Assembly: GCA_020310875.1 (NCBI GenBank)
Contig: CM035407.1
Location: 223,702,545-223,766,544, forward strand
Length of the DNA stretch: 64,000 nt
Origin: Ceratopteris richardii
Lineage: Eukaryota > Streptophyta > Polypodiopsida > Polypodiales > Pteridaceae
Direction: 5' to 3'
A program made the position numbers and the translations under genes. The notes under the pieces were generated by a model. That model was not told the origin of the DNA. It made no database searches and saw only the letters and a program-made list of their open reading frames with translations. This document shows positions 53,097 through 64,000 of the stretch, piece by piece; the first letter of the stretch is position 1; each line of letters begins with the position of its first letter.

Positions 53097-54932
53097 GTGA
53101 CTTCCACTGCACCTGTGCAAGTGATCACAAGAGCCCAAGCACTACAGCAAAACCAAGGTGTTGGTCAGGAAAAGAGCCCCGAGGTGAGTGAAACAGAGAG
53201 CATAACCAAAAAGAGGACTAGAGCCTGGAAGGATAGTCGTGAAAGACTGAAAAGGCAATGGGCAAAAAGGATGAGCGAACTTGAAGAAAGCTTGAGAGAA
53301 ACCAAAGCAAAGATAAGTGAACTTGCATCTCAAAACCACTCTCACACCACCCCTCCACCACCTCTCCCTTTACCCGCCAATCCATCGTCTTCCATTCCCC
53401 AACCTTTCAATACACCACCCTTAACCCACCCACCACCCAGAGTAGGATCCATCCTAGCCAATCCCACTCCCGAGGACCTAAACATGATGCTTAGAGCATA
53501 TCAGGCCAGAATCCAAGAAGGGCCAAATGTAACTGATCATGAAAAGTGTTACCCCAGAGCAGAACTAGAGCTAGAACGAACCAAAATTTGTGCTAAGATG
53601 GTGGAATTGGCTCAGACTATGTTTGAAGCCAGTCGCCTCTTTAACATCTCTAGTTCAGCTAAGACGCAGTTACACTTAGAGAGGCTAATCGCACAATCAG
53701 GAAAGGAACCCGCCTCTCAAAATAAGGGCAAGGCAAGAGAGAACGTGAGCCTACCTCCCCAGGAAGCCTACGTGCCTAACTCTACGCTAGACACATCATC
53801 TTCTATGAATCGGTTCACACCAGAATTCCTACGAGAGATTCAAGAAGAAAAATGGGCTAAAGAAAGTGAAGTCCCTCCTCCCATTGAACTTGTGGATGAT
53901 GCACACGATCAATTTCCACAGGACATCCCATCCATTTATGAGGAGCATGAGAGCACCCACTCTCAAGAGAGATTAGACTTTGAGTCTAATTCTCTACAAG
54001 AATTACCACATTTCACAGGCCCATGGGAAACCAAGTCTACTTGTCTGAGAGCGCCCACAGTCATGATAAGAAATGAAGATTCTATCATACCTAGGAATAC
54101 AGAGGTAGTAAAGAACACTAAAGTGCAGTGCAATCTCACTTTACAAGAGCTACTCAAAGTTAAGCCAGAAGTGTGGAAACATGTAGCCAAACAAGTGCCA
54201 GACATAGCGAAATCGCGCTCCCAAGTAGGATCTCATAGAACAGTGCTTGAAATACCATTGGATAAGATAGGAGACATGAGTGAAGGAGAAGAAGGAAATA
54301 CCTATCTCCCAGTTTCCCATCAGGGTTACACAACCAAGGCGATTTTGGACTCAGGTGCAGGAGTTGCAATTGCTACAACTTCCCTTTGGAAGCGTTGGGG
54401 CAAGCCAGCACTCCGACCAACGAGAATGAAATTGCAGATGGTCGATGATCATATTGAAAGGCCCTTAGGACTGCTAGAAGGAATAACTCTCACTACATGT
54501 GGGGTTGAGTTTGAGCATACTTTTGCTATATGCGACTTTAGCAAAAACCAAGCCTACGAGATGATTTTGGGAAGGCCATTTATGCGGCAATTGCAAGTAG
54601 TCCAGGATTGGGGAACCAATTCCTTGTATTTGCAACATCTAGGTGTTACAACCAAAGTCAATCTTAAGGATTACTCTCATAGAGACGTACCGCCTATTCG
54701 GTGGAATCCCATCCATAGAGCCAAAGATGAGACTGAGTCTGTGCATTCCATAGGATCTGGATCCTCGTGGATGCATGAAGACACCCACTTATGGATGTGT
54801 AAGGTAGCAGTAGAAGAAGAGAAGAGAGAGAAAGCCAGAGAGGTAGGTGCAAAAGAAAACCATAGATCAATTCAAGACCCAACCTATGCACCTGTAGTCT
54901 TTCCTGATGAGGAATTTGAACCCCATGGCTAG
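53097..54932 (+). pseudogene. Gypsy-A pre-protease region and retropepsin
   Basis: It is still in the gag frame. A basic coiled-coil-like stretch (53215-53330), a Pro-rich linker (53340-53450) and further helical sequence come first. The canonical retropepsin at about 54300-54640 has catalytic AILDSGAGVAIAT, GLLEGITL and MILGRPFMRQL. The domain looks intact. After the TAG at 54930 the frame runs on to about 55050 with more stops, then switches to the pol frame. Whether that switch is programmed or mutational cannot be told. The TTG at 53097 is only an open-frame edge, not a true start. Confidence 0.85.
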
Positions 54933-55049
54933 GCAGAAATCCTAGCAACAATGGGTGTAGCCATCAATGAAGAGCAGTGGACACCTCACTGTGATGAGGA
55001 TGGCTATGACATTTCAGTCTTTTCAATAGAGCCAGTCATGGGAGATGTA

Positions 55050-56929
55050 GTTTAGAAGAATGCGAACCTAGCCCTGATGCATCTGAGGATGCGATTGACT
55101 CCGATCTAGAGTCAATCATTATGGACCCACCTTTTGCATCAGATGAAGAATACTTCTATGAAATAGAATTTCAACCCCAGAGGCACGGAGAGCTTACAAA
55201 TGAGGTGAGGTTAGCCACACAAGTAGCTACTAAGAGCGGAGGAAAGAAAAGAAAGAAGAAGGAAGTCACTCCGGAGGCAGAAGAATCCTTGTTTGAGGTC
55301 CCTGAAAACTTTAAAAAATATGAGATAGACGATAGGAGAGTCATGATAAGAATGCCTAAACGTGAGGCACAAGCAGGAGAAGCCTATGATAGCAAGGAAA
55401 CTACCAAGAAAATAGTTGTCGCCGTAGAAGAGGGAGAAGAAAGGTGCACCTACATAGGGCATGACCTGACGGAAGAAGAAGAGCAAGAGTTGGTAGCCTT
55501 GCTAAGAGAGTACAGAGATGTATTTGCTTGGAGCTACAAGGACCTGAAAGTTGTAGACCCTGACATATGCTCACATACGATACCCATGACTTCAGAGGCT
55601 AGGCCCTCTAAGCAAAAGCCTTACACATACAACGATAACTATGCTGCTAAGATCAAGGAGGAGATAGATAGATTAGTCGAGGCTGGATTCATCTATAAAA
55701 TTGAGCACACTGAGTGGGTATCCCCCATTGTAGTGGTGCCCAAGAAGAATGGAAAGCTGCGTGTATGCATCAACTTAAAGAAGGTCAATGCAGCCACAAT
55801 TAGATATAACTATCCGCTTCCTATCACAGAGCATCTGTTAGAAAGAGTAGCAGGCAAGGAAGTGTACAGCTTCCTAGATGGGTTTTCGGGCTACAATCAA
55901 GTAGCCATTGCTCTAGAAGATCAGCATAAGACGGCTTTTGCCACTGAATGGGGCATATTTGCCTTTAGAGTAATGCCATTTGGGCTTACCAATGCACTAG
56001 CTACCTTCCAGAGGCTGATGTGCAATGTATTTAAAGAGTTCCTGAGGAAGAACTTAGAAGTCTATGTTGATGATCTTTGTGCTCATTCTAACATTAGACA
56101 AACCCATATTCCTGAACTCAGACAAATCTTTGACAAATGTAGAGAATATCAGGTCTGCCTCAACCCCGAAAAGTGTGTTTTTATGGTCAGGCAAGGCAAG
56201 ATTCTAGGACACATAGTGTCAAAGAATGGCATATCCACTGATGAAGAGAAAGTGAGAGCCATAGCGGAGTTACCTAGGCCAAAGAATGTCAAGGAAGTAC
56301 AAGCTTTCATGGGGCATTGTGGTTATTACCGACAGTTTATACACATGTATGCCATCATAGCAAAGCCTCTGTATGGACTGTTGACTAACTTTGAATGGAC
56401 TGACGAATGTGAGAATTCCTTCAATGAGCTTAAACGAAGACTATGTTCAACACCAATCTTGACCACACTGGATTGGAGTAAGCCTTTCCATGTCCACGTG
56501 GATGCATCCAATTATGCTATTGGGTGTGTACTCGCGCAACCTACCGGTGAAGGTAATATGGATCTTCCAATTGCCTATGCTAGTAGACAGTTGAATGCAG
56601 CTGAACGAAATTATACCACTACGGAGAGAGAAGGACTAGGCATGGTATATGTAGTTAAAAAGTTTAGACATTATTTGCTTGCAAATAAGTTCAAATTTTT
56701 TACTGATCACCAAGCTCTACTGTACCTGGTAAACAAGCCGTGTAATATAGGCACATTAGTAAGATGGTTCCTCTTACTAATGGAATATGACTTTGAGGTA
56801 GTAGTGAGGAAAGGCAGGACTCATTTGAGAGCAGACCATCTCTCTAGGCTCACATCTGGAGAGGCCCCACAAGGAGTATCAGATGAATTACCTGATGCTT
56901 ACTTGTTTAATTTGGAAGTGGTGCCGTAG
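55050..56929 (+). CDS. Gypsy-A reverse transcriptase and RNase H
   Basis: The pol frame is readable from about 55055 (ECEPSPDASEDAID) and fully open from 55121 to a TAG at 56927. RT has WVSPIVVVPKKNGKLRVC, YPLPITEHLLERVAG, FLDGFSGYNQVAIA, FRVMPFGLTNA and catalytic YVDD (near 56075). The thumb contains NPEKCVFMV. Tf-type RNase H has D in FHVHVDASNYAIG, E in TEREGLGMVY and D in FFTDHQALLY. All catalytic residues are present. A preceding acidic region of about 130 residues joins protease and RT. Gypsy-B ends its RNase H identically but with Leu in place of the stop. Confidence 0.9.
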
Positions 56930-58363
56930 TGGGCTAAGCCATTAGTGCCAGTATTGACATACGGGCCTAACCACCCAGTAATAGCCACACAGGATAGAGA
57001 GGTAGTAAAAGCCCAAAAGTACCACATCATGGCTGGGAGTATGTACAAGCACACAGATCAAGGGATCTTGGCTTGTTGTGTAGAAGAGGACGAGTACGCT
57101 AAGTGGTTGCAATTAGCACATGTAGGTGCGTTAGAGCAACACTACTCAAAACAACGAACCCTACAGACCCTGAGGAGACTAGGAGTGCATTGGCCGACTA
57201 TGGAAGCTGATGTTGAGAAGTTGTGCAAGGAATGCCCAATCTGCTGCATTAAACCACCTATGGAACATGCCACTCTTTATCAAGTGTCCGTAGTGCCGGA
57301 TTGGAGTGAACCCCTAGTATCCTTCTTGAAGACGAAAACATTCCCTCCAGACATGACAATGACGAGGCAAAGAAGTCTAGAACAAGAAGCCCTAGATTAC
57401 TCACACATGGGTGATATTCTATACAAGCGTGGAAAAGATGGTTACCTAAGACTTTGTGTTCATGAGAGTGAATATCTAAAGATCTTGGAAACTGCTCACC
57501 AAGGTGTAGCAGGAGGACACTTTGGACCAGATCGGGTGATCAAGGCAATACTATTTGCGGGCTTCTGGTGGCCGACCCTTCACATGGATGCACATATCTA
57601 TGTGAAACGGTGTGATGTGTGTCAGAGAACCCAGTATCCTATACGCAAAGATGAGATGCCACTGAAACCTATGATGGGTGGACGTGCATTCTCTAAGTGG
57701 GGAATAGACTTTGTAGGCCCTATTAATCCCCCAGCTAAGGGTTCACATGATGAGTATATCATTGTTGCCACTGACTATCTAACTAAGTGGGTAGAGGTAA
57801 AAGCCACAACAAAGAACGATGCACAAACAACAGCTAAGTTCCTGTTTGAGAATGTGTTCACCAGGTATGGATTACCTATAGAGCTAGTCAGTGATAGGGG
57901 GACTCACTTCTTGAATGGAGTTATTGAAAATCTGCTCTAAGAATTCTTGGTAGTACATAAGAAGTCTGCCCCCTATCACCCCCAAGCTAATGGCCAGGCT
58001 GAGAGTACAAATAAGATCTTATGCAATGTACTGACGAAATTAGTGAACAATAAACGCTCTGATTGGGACAAACAGCTACACCATGCTGTTTGGGCATACC
58101 GAGTGGCCTATAAAACGGTACTCCAAGCCACACCCTTTCAGATGGTGTTCAGTCAGAATGCGGTGCTACCCTTGGACTTTTTGATACCTACATTGAAAGT
58201 AGCACAAGAGCATGACTAGACAGGCCTTGAACTCTCCTCTCGAATCTTTGATCTTGAATGTCTAGGCGAGACACAATTGAGAGCTGCAGCAAGAATCTAT
58301 GGAGCGAAGAAGAGGCAAAAGGCATATTTTGATACACATGTGAAGGATAAAGGCTTGAAAGCA
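56930..58363 (+). pseudogene. Gypsy-A integrase with two H2C2 modules, C-terminus missing
   Basis: It is in the pol frame after the TAG at 56927. Module 1 (about 57040-57250): MYKHTDQGIL, LAHVGALEQH, LGVHWPTMEAD, CKECPICC. Module 2 (about 57420-57640): LYKRGKDGYLRLCV, AHQGVAGGHFGPD, FWWPTLHMDAH, CDVCQR. The catalytic core follows with D in GIDFVGP, D in VSDRGTHF and E in NGQAESTNK. A TAA at 57938 (CAA in Gypsy-B) and a TAG at 58217 interrupt it. The frame ends at 58363 where the element jumps into LTR sequence, before the C-terminal domain that Gypsy-B retains. Confidence 0.9.
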
Positions 58364-58364
58364 G

Positions 58365-58599
58365 TTTGGGCTAGCTTCTTGTAGTTTTGAGCTTGTATGA
58401 GAACTTTGTTGCAATAGAAGTGATTCCATTGTCTTACTCTCTTTGTTCTTGTCGTGTGTGCACGTGTGTGTGTATGTGTGTGCGTGTTAGTGTGCTTCTC
58501 ACTCACACATTTGTGCCTTCACTTGCTCGAGGTCTTCACACCATCCTCATGTCTTCCCGGATTGACATTAAAGGAGATGCTACTCATCATTGAGCTACA
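58365..58599 (+). repeat. Gypsy-A 3' LTR, R-U5-like fragment
   Basis: 235 bp equal 48716-48950 of the 5' LTR with about four to five differences. It lacks U3 and the TATA box. It ends in GCTACA just before the CAAGG target duplication. Confidence 0.95.
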
Positions 58600-58604
58600 C
58601 AAGG
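58600..58604. repeat. Target duplication CAAGG, right of Gypsy-A
   Basis: It is identical to 48366-48370. Gypsy-B resumes after it in frame. Confidence 0.9.
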
Positions 58605-58865
58605 CCTCTCTCTTACAAGGCTAAGTGAGTTTTCGCTATATGGGTGCCTAAGCAGTTGATGAAGGCTGACCCACAATCTAGAAAAGTATGGGTGCCTAAG
58701 ACCTGTTTGCACACTCAGTTAAAACCTATTAGGAGGATGAACATGATTCACCACTCACCACCCCAGAGTTACTTAAAAATTAGGATGTCTCACTTCCTCA
58801 TGTCACTAGTGCATTTGTCAGCACACAACCTGGAAATGGATATTGAAAGTGAAGAGCACACCTAA
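58605..58865 (+). pseudogene. End of the Gypsy-B post-integrase polyprotein
   Basis: It is in frame with the second retropepsin-like region. After PLSYKAK comes a TAG, then two spaced WVPK motifs (VWVPKT is the second), a basic and Pro/Ser-containing stretch and an acidic end (DIESEEHT). No known fold was recognised. Confidence 0.55.
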
Positions 58866-59201
58866 CACATCACTGACAGGGCCTTTGAGTGCATTGATGC
58901 TGACCTCATTAACACATGCACATCATAGAACATTTTGGAGAGCGAAATCACAAACAACACCACTTCCATGAACACCTTGTAATGACCTGTCACCAAATTA
59001 GAGTCACCAGAGTTCCTTGTATAGTTTGTTTGAGCATGTAAGAGCATGACTAACCTAATAACTCTCACTCACACTTGTAAAGCACCTGACTAACCATATG
59101 CTAACATCACTTCATAGTGTTGAGGAGAGGATCATACATTGTTGTGTCCATGGTAATACTAATATGGTCTTGCATTCATCTATCAGACATCGGCTCTCAC
59201 C
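58866..59201 (+). other. Spacer between Gypsy-B pol tail and ORFX
   Basis: About 335 bases with stops in all frames and no recognised motif. It could hold a splice acceptor or internal start for ORFX expression, but nothing decisive is visible. Confidence 0.4.
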
Positions 59202-62200
59202 ATGCCTGACTACATCCATGATGGACGGAATGGGAGGGCATACCCGTGGAGGCCCCACTGACAGCTAGGCATGAAGAGTATCTCAATCTGATACAAATAC
59301 CCATCTTGGATCCACCAAACGGCTTAACAGAAAGAGTAAAAGGACACTCTCATTAGTTCAATGAGATGTCACGGGCATTGGGTGATGCCGCTCACATCTC
59401 GGATTCTAAGTTGGAATTTGGATCATTTTGGTGGACATTCCAGTTCTTCTCGAGAGAATTTGAATCACTACAAAACACACCGCCTCTTCAAGATATTTGG
59501 CAAAAAGCAAGATTGAAAGACTACTTCAGTGCACCCCTACCCAAGCCAGATTTCATTAGATGTTACTATTTGATTTCAACTCTCAAGGCTTCAAGAGATC
59601 ATGCACAGTCAGGCACATTCCTGGTGCCTTCTTTATCAAACAACGAAGAAATGAAGAAATTCGAGTTGAACCTTGCTCTAATTAAGGAGGCTCTCCAAAT
59701 GTATGGCACCCATGTGTCATCTGATCGGGACTCTCTGATACCAGATACTATGAAAAACAGCAAGCTAAAGAAGTTGAAAGACATGTGTGCCGGCCTCATG
59801 CCAAATATAGCCATCCCATTGCGCATATGCCTTCAGCACTTTGCATTCCCAGGTCAAGATTGGTTCACTCAACCTCACGAGAAGATTTGGTTCAACCTAT
59901 ACTTAGCGGAGACAGGGAGTCTACCCATCAAAATGCTGGCATGGATTCTCGATCAATTGTACAAAGCAAGCAAAAGAGGATCACGGAAGCCTTCTCTGAA
60001 TGGTTGTTGTGCCATTACCAGGATCATATACAGATGTCTAGCATATGATGTACCAATCGAACGTGCACTTACTTACTCATAGCTGCAATCATTCAAAGGA
60101 CAAAAATCAGGGGTTCAACTAGCTAAGCGCATGCGGGGTTCACTTTCATATGTCCCAATTCCTCTTGACTCCACCCCAAAAGTCTCCCCTAGAGAAGAAG
60201 GACAGGCACCCCCCTTCACCATCCACCTCCAACGATCACATTCAGAGGGCACTACACAAGCCACTCCTTCAGCTCCTCCATTACCCCCAGATTGTGAGTT
60301 TGCCTCCACAAGTGAATTGTGAGGAGCTCCTTCCTTTGATTTTGAGACCTTCTTACAAACAACGCAGCTATCTGATGTGGAGTTCTTCTCTGACACTGAA
60401 GGTCTAGGATCATCATCCCATAGAGGATGCCCACATTGAGAAGAACGACGGGTACACATTGAGATGATGAAGAACAACAAACTCAAGTCGAAGGCACACA
60501 TGAACAAGATGAGGAACAAGAGCACATATCAGAGGAAGATGAAGAAGAAGCCCCTGCATAACAGCAAAGATCAAATGGCTATATGAGACGATCAAACAAG
60601 TACAAAAAAGGCATAAGTTGTCAGAAGAGGCAAACAGAGCAATTGTGAACTAGATGCTTCAAGCACATGATGTGGACCCTCACTTAATTGAATCCTTAAA
60701 TCTTTTAGCAAAAACTTGTGGAATTGTAGAAGCAATGCGAACTCTTATACATCGTCCCCCCACTCAATACGGATAGATAGACTAGACACGCTGTCAGGAA
60801 GGGGTAAGATGATTCATGTTGAAGTATCCTTCCCAATCTCTACCACAACTCAAGAAGAAGTTCAAAGGCCCAACCCCATAGACACGGGTGCCCTTGATGA
60901 AAGCACAGAGATACTATCTCCGCCATCATCCCCCATCCACCCAACCCAAACCCTCACCACTAGCATCTCTGAACAACTAGCATTCACTTTCTGTGAGCCT
61001 ACATCACACTCCACCCTTTTTTCATCCTTCCCTTTCCCTACCTAGACTCAACAAACCATAATAGGCTACCCCTCTTCTCTACCAGCCTTGGGACATCCAC
61101 TCACCTCTACCCAACCATTGACACCATCATTTCCCTTCACTACAACATTCTCTCTTTCCCAACCACGACCCATCGTGTCCCCTCAGCCTCCTCAAAATCA
61201 ATACAAACCACTCTTCCCCCACTTTGGCAAAATTTTGTAAATATTATGCAACAAATCAGTGATCATAGCAAAAATCCCTTTCCCCATCCCACCTCACCCA
61301 TGTTCAGGCCCACCACAGACACACCACTAACCGTTCTAGTATTCATGATCCAAACATCACACACAATCATGTCCGATCCCATGGACATTTCACCATCCTC
61401 AGAACCACCCACCACCACTATCATCTCAACATCACCACTTTTCACTTCACTCACATCACCACCTACACCCACTGCAAGCACAACATCCACCATCGCCTTC
61501 CCCATTTCTCGACCCCATGCATTTTCCACCACTGACTCTGCACCCACTTCATTTGGTCATGCAATAGATACCATGTTCGAATGTGCAAGACAGCTTAAAC
61601 AGGAATATCGATTATTAGAAGAGTGCAATAAAGAGCTATGGGATCTGTTTGCCCACCTCCAAGCACGCGTTGAGGCTTTGGAGTTGAGTAAGACCGAATT
61701 GCAACAAGAATGAAAATCACTCGAGCAATCTTATGCTAAGATTGAGGCCAAATATATAGAAACAGGTAAGGTGACTGAAGAGAAACTCAGAGATCAACTA
61801 GCCCGCAATGCCCGGCTACAGAGAAATATGGCATTACTTTGACGACACTTAGCAGCCGCCCAAGAAGAGAACAGAAGATTACAACAGCAAAATCAAGAAA
61901 ATCTCAAAGCAGCCATTGAAAGCACTCCAGGGGCACCCATAGATCGTGCTAAATTCTAGGCTATTCCCTCATAAAATATCCAGCAGGTATTGGAAAATTA
62001 TGCAAACCTCTTGGAAGTGCATGAACGACTTGCAGACCAAGTGAAGGAACTTCAAAGACAATCAGTGCCTACACCACATACATCAAAACCTAGAGATACA
62101 GTTAGCGTCACTACCTCACCACAGCCAGAATCATCAATCAACAGTGAGCTACTCAAGCTACGGCAATAGGTCACGGAGTTAAAGATGAAATTATTACAAT

Positions 62201-63294
62201 ACAAATGGCCACCATCTCCACCCGATCAACCTTCAGAAGAAGAGGCAGTTATCATTCCAGTTGAAGAGAGCTTCGAAGACAATTATGAACCTCAACCTCT
62301 CCCAGGAGGCAAAGTCACAAATGAAGGACGAGGCACCTATGAGGAACCCCCTCCCAAATTGATGAAACAAGTAGAAGAGATGGGCCGAACCCACAACGAC
62401 CGCATAGTCACTCAGATGCTTGCCATGAAAGCTATTAAGGAGACAATACTACAATCAGAATATTTCACGAAGTTGGCTCCTAGATGATTAATCACTAGTT
62501 CGGAATGATAGTATAAGCCTTACTTTGTGCTATTAGCAAATTACAATGCTGAGATTAAACGCAAAACCAATAAGTATCCTTCCTTTGCAACACAATTCCA
62601 ACCAGAGGACATCCCAGAAGAAGCCCAACAAGGTGCCATCTTCCAACTTGCCTGGCGCCAAAAGCTACTGGAGACTTATCCGGATATGCTTCGGACATGG
62701 GACCATGCCCCCATGCACTTAAAGTATAACCCGTGCTATGGGCCAGTGCAACGAAGGCAATCATGGAAAGCCTTTGCCATCAAAGTTCAGAATAATGCTA
62801 CTTGCAAAGAATGGCTCAACTGCCCATCCATTGCTCCACCAAGAGGCACACCAGCTATTGCCTACATGATGGCTACCATCCGACACTGGCTGCCACGACA
62901 GAAGCCCATGACCGATGTCATCGCGCAGATGATGCTAAAGATCCAGGACATGATCCAAATAGTACTAAAGACTTTCCACAATGTGTGTGACATCCAAGCT
63001 TCTATCTTGGGATTTACCGATGGTAATTATGACTTACTCTATGACATGAGCACCACTCCTAGTGTTCAGGTTGCTTATGTCTGGCATGCGAGGATCATAT
63101 ATCTCCCAACCTGTTATAAACAAACATTTGAAGATATGTTTACCACTGGTTTTTGGGAATATCACTCTGAAGTGTTTGCACCACGGCCAATCCATCTTCT
63201 ACAGCTCTTTGTGTGCAAACAAACTATGTATTCAGAGCATTATAAAACACCTCAATTTGACATTTCAGGTGCGATTAATTTAGATGCTCTTTAA
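59202..63294 (+). pseudogene. ORFX, large 3' open region of Gypsy-B of unknown function
   Basis: About 1360 codons can be followed with roughly ten stops and a few frame shifts. The likely start is MPDYIHDGRNGRAYPW at 59202. The N-terminal domain (to about 60120) is helical and rich in Phe/Trp/Leu (FGSFWWTFQFF, YYLISTLKASRD, HEKIWFNLYLAETG). A Pro/Ser/Thr-rich linker follows (60125-61560). A long coiled coil spans about 61560-62180 (heptads around LLEECNKELW, LQARVEALEL, AAAQEENRRLQQQNQ), then an acidic stretch. The C-terminal domain 62470-63294 has many Trp/Cys/His (LAWRQKLLETYPDML, RHWLPRQKPM, GFWEYHSEVF). No signal peptide or membrane segment was seen, so it is not an obvious envelope protein. 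I do not recognise the family. Confidence 0.65.
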
Positions 63295-63406
63295 AGAGAT
63301 ATAGCCAGTGGACTAAGCATCAGAGAACACGAGCTAGCCATAGACGTAGTCCAACACTACATCGATCGCCCCGTGGAGCAAAGGTCTGTCAGAGATGACA
63401 GACGCT

Positions 63407-63417
63407 AGAGGGGAGAG
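63407..63417 (+). promoter_or_regulatory. Polypurine tract of Gypsy-B
   Basis: AGAGGGGAGAG lies immediately before the LTR that starts at 63418, identifying that LTR as a 3' LTR. Confidence 0.9.
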
Positions 63418-63994
63418 TGTTGGTATCTAGGAAGAAGCAAGTACGGACATACATGCAGATCTAGCATTGAGGCAACCAACCAAATTTTTTCAATCCTCAA
63501 ATTAGTTTAAAAGTGATTTTCATCACTACATATCATTGTAAATGCCATTTTTACCTTTTTGAATCCATTTTGTGCAAGTCGAGGAGTCCTAGAGCTTGAG
63601 GAGTACTAGAATCAGCTACATACCAATTTTCATAATTTTTAGATTTTGTTTGAGCCCTCAAATAAGCTCTAGAACCTAATTTTTAACTATGCCGGACACT
63701 AGGTCTGGACAAGACCAAAGATAGTAAAAAAAACTATAAAAAAAGCTAGAGAGCTCATTTTTGGGGGAGCGTGTTAGTGATTTTAGCTTGTTTATGAGAC
63801 TTTTTGAGTAATCTAGAGAACTCCATTGTTCTTCTCTTTGTTCTTGCCTTGTGTGCACTTGTGTGTATATGTGTGTGCATGTTTGTGTGCTTCTCACTCA
63901 CACACTTGTGCCATCACTTGCTTGAGGTCTTCATACCATCCTCATGTCTTCCTGGATTGACATTAAAAGAGGTGCTACTCACCACTGAGCTACA
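63418..63994 (+). repeat. Gypsy-B 3' LTR
   Basis: It is 577 bp, TGTTGG to GCTACA, related to the Gypsy-A LTR along its whole length but clearly more diverged than the Gypsy-A pair. No primer site follows in the last six bases, unlike 48951-48976. Confidence 0.95.
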
Positions 63995-64000
63995 TCTCCA

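Larger units (their letters stand above)
48371..58599 (+). mobile_element. Gypsy-A, tRNA-Asp-primed LTR retrotransposon inserted in Gypsy-B
   Basis: Order: 5' LTR (48371-48950), primer site, 1.66-kb leader with an 18-bp array, gag, protease, RT, RNase H and integrase. Pol breaks off at 58363 and joins directly to the last 235 bp of an LTR (58365-58599). CAAGG flanks both ends. The 235-bp fragment differs from the 5' LTR by only a few bases, so they are the two LTRs of one insertion. The integrase C-terminal domain, everything 3' of it and the U3 part of the 3' LTR are missing. Confidence 0.95.
58605..63994 (+). mobile_element. Gypsy-B, right part (post-integrase tail, ORFX, polypurine tract, 3' LTR)
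   Basis: It continues Gypsy-B after the inserted Gypsy-A. Removing Gypsy-A and one CAAGG joins 48370 to 58605 without a change in the post-integrase frame. A polypurine tract and full LTR close it at 63994. No matching 5-base duplication can be checked because the 5' end of Gypsy-B is deleted. Confidence 0.85.

Noticed and set aside
58365-58599. Independent solo-LTR fragment
   Set aside because: It is nearly identical to 48716-48950 and followed by the matching target duplication, so it is the truncated 3' LTR of Gypsy-A.
59202-63294. ORFX as a retroviral-type envelope protein
   Set aside because: No signal peptide, membrane-spanning segment or fusion-like region is visible; the coiled coil alone is not sufficient.
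1-64000. Host protein-coding gene or rRNA gene
   Set aside because: I looked in all frames and found only transposable-element similarity; short frames in unassigned regions have no start, domain or splice evidence.

Overview
This window looks like nuclear DNA of a land plant with a large, repeat-rich genome. The evidence is the element mix: Copia elements primed by initiator tRNA-Met, Gypsy elements primed by tRNA-Asp (the plant Athila/Tat style of primer site), and a plant L1-type LINE with a DUF4283-like, zinc-knuckle ORF1. I cannot name the species; a fern or gymnosperm is only a guess. I found no host gene, rRNA gene or functional tRNA gene. Nearly everything recognisable is transposable element, mostly decayed and repeatedly nested.

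Layout. (1) 1-4.45 kb: 5' part of a minus-strand Gypsy (Gypsy-1) with LTR, primer site, a leader full of short repeats, and gag. (2) 4.5-8.8 kb: relics of a LINE (-), a Copia (+) and a second Gypsy type (-). (3) 8.8-12.9 kb: unassigned AT-rich DNA with tandem duplications and microsatellites. (4) 12.96-36.26 kb: a nested cluster. A minus-strand Copia (Copia III) is interrupted three times: in its 3' LTR by Copia I (13321-19416, target duplication GAAAT), in its RNase H motif by a structurally complete LINE (20270-26771, 12-bp target duplication), and in its 5' LTR by Copia II (31046-36116, target duplication TATTT). (5) 36.3-44.9 kb: a Copia gag relic, a decayed tRNA-Asp-primed Gypsy LTR and leader (Gypsy-C), a Copia-type LTR, a tRNA-derived SINE candidate, and unassigned repeats. 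(6) 44.9-64 kb: Gypsy-B (44906-48370 joined to 58605-63994) interrupted by its close relative Gypsy-A (48371-58599, target duplication CAAGG).

The most interesting part is Gypsy-B. Once Gypsy-A is removed, the pol frame continues past the integrase C-terminal domain into a second retropepsin-like domain. After that comes a roughly 4-kb 3' open region (ORFX) with a helical N-terminal domain, a Pro/Ser/Thr-rich linker, a coiled coil and a Trp/Cys-containing C-terminal domain, then a polypurine tract and the 3' LTR. Both Gypsy-A and Gypsy-B also carry two successive H2C2 zinc-binding modules in integrase. Three tRNA-Asp-primed Gypsy leaders in the window each contain a family-specific array of short CG-containing motifs between primer site and gag. 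The LINE is the only element here with all coding frames intact.
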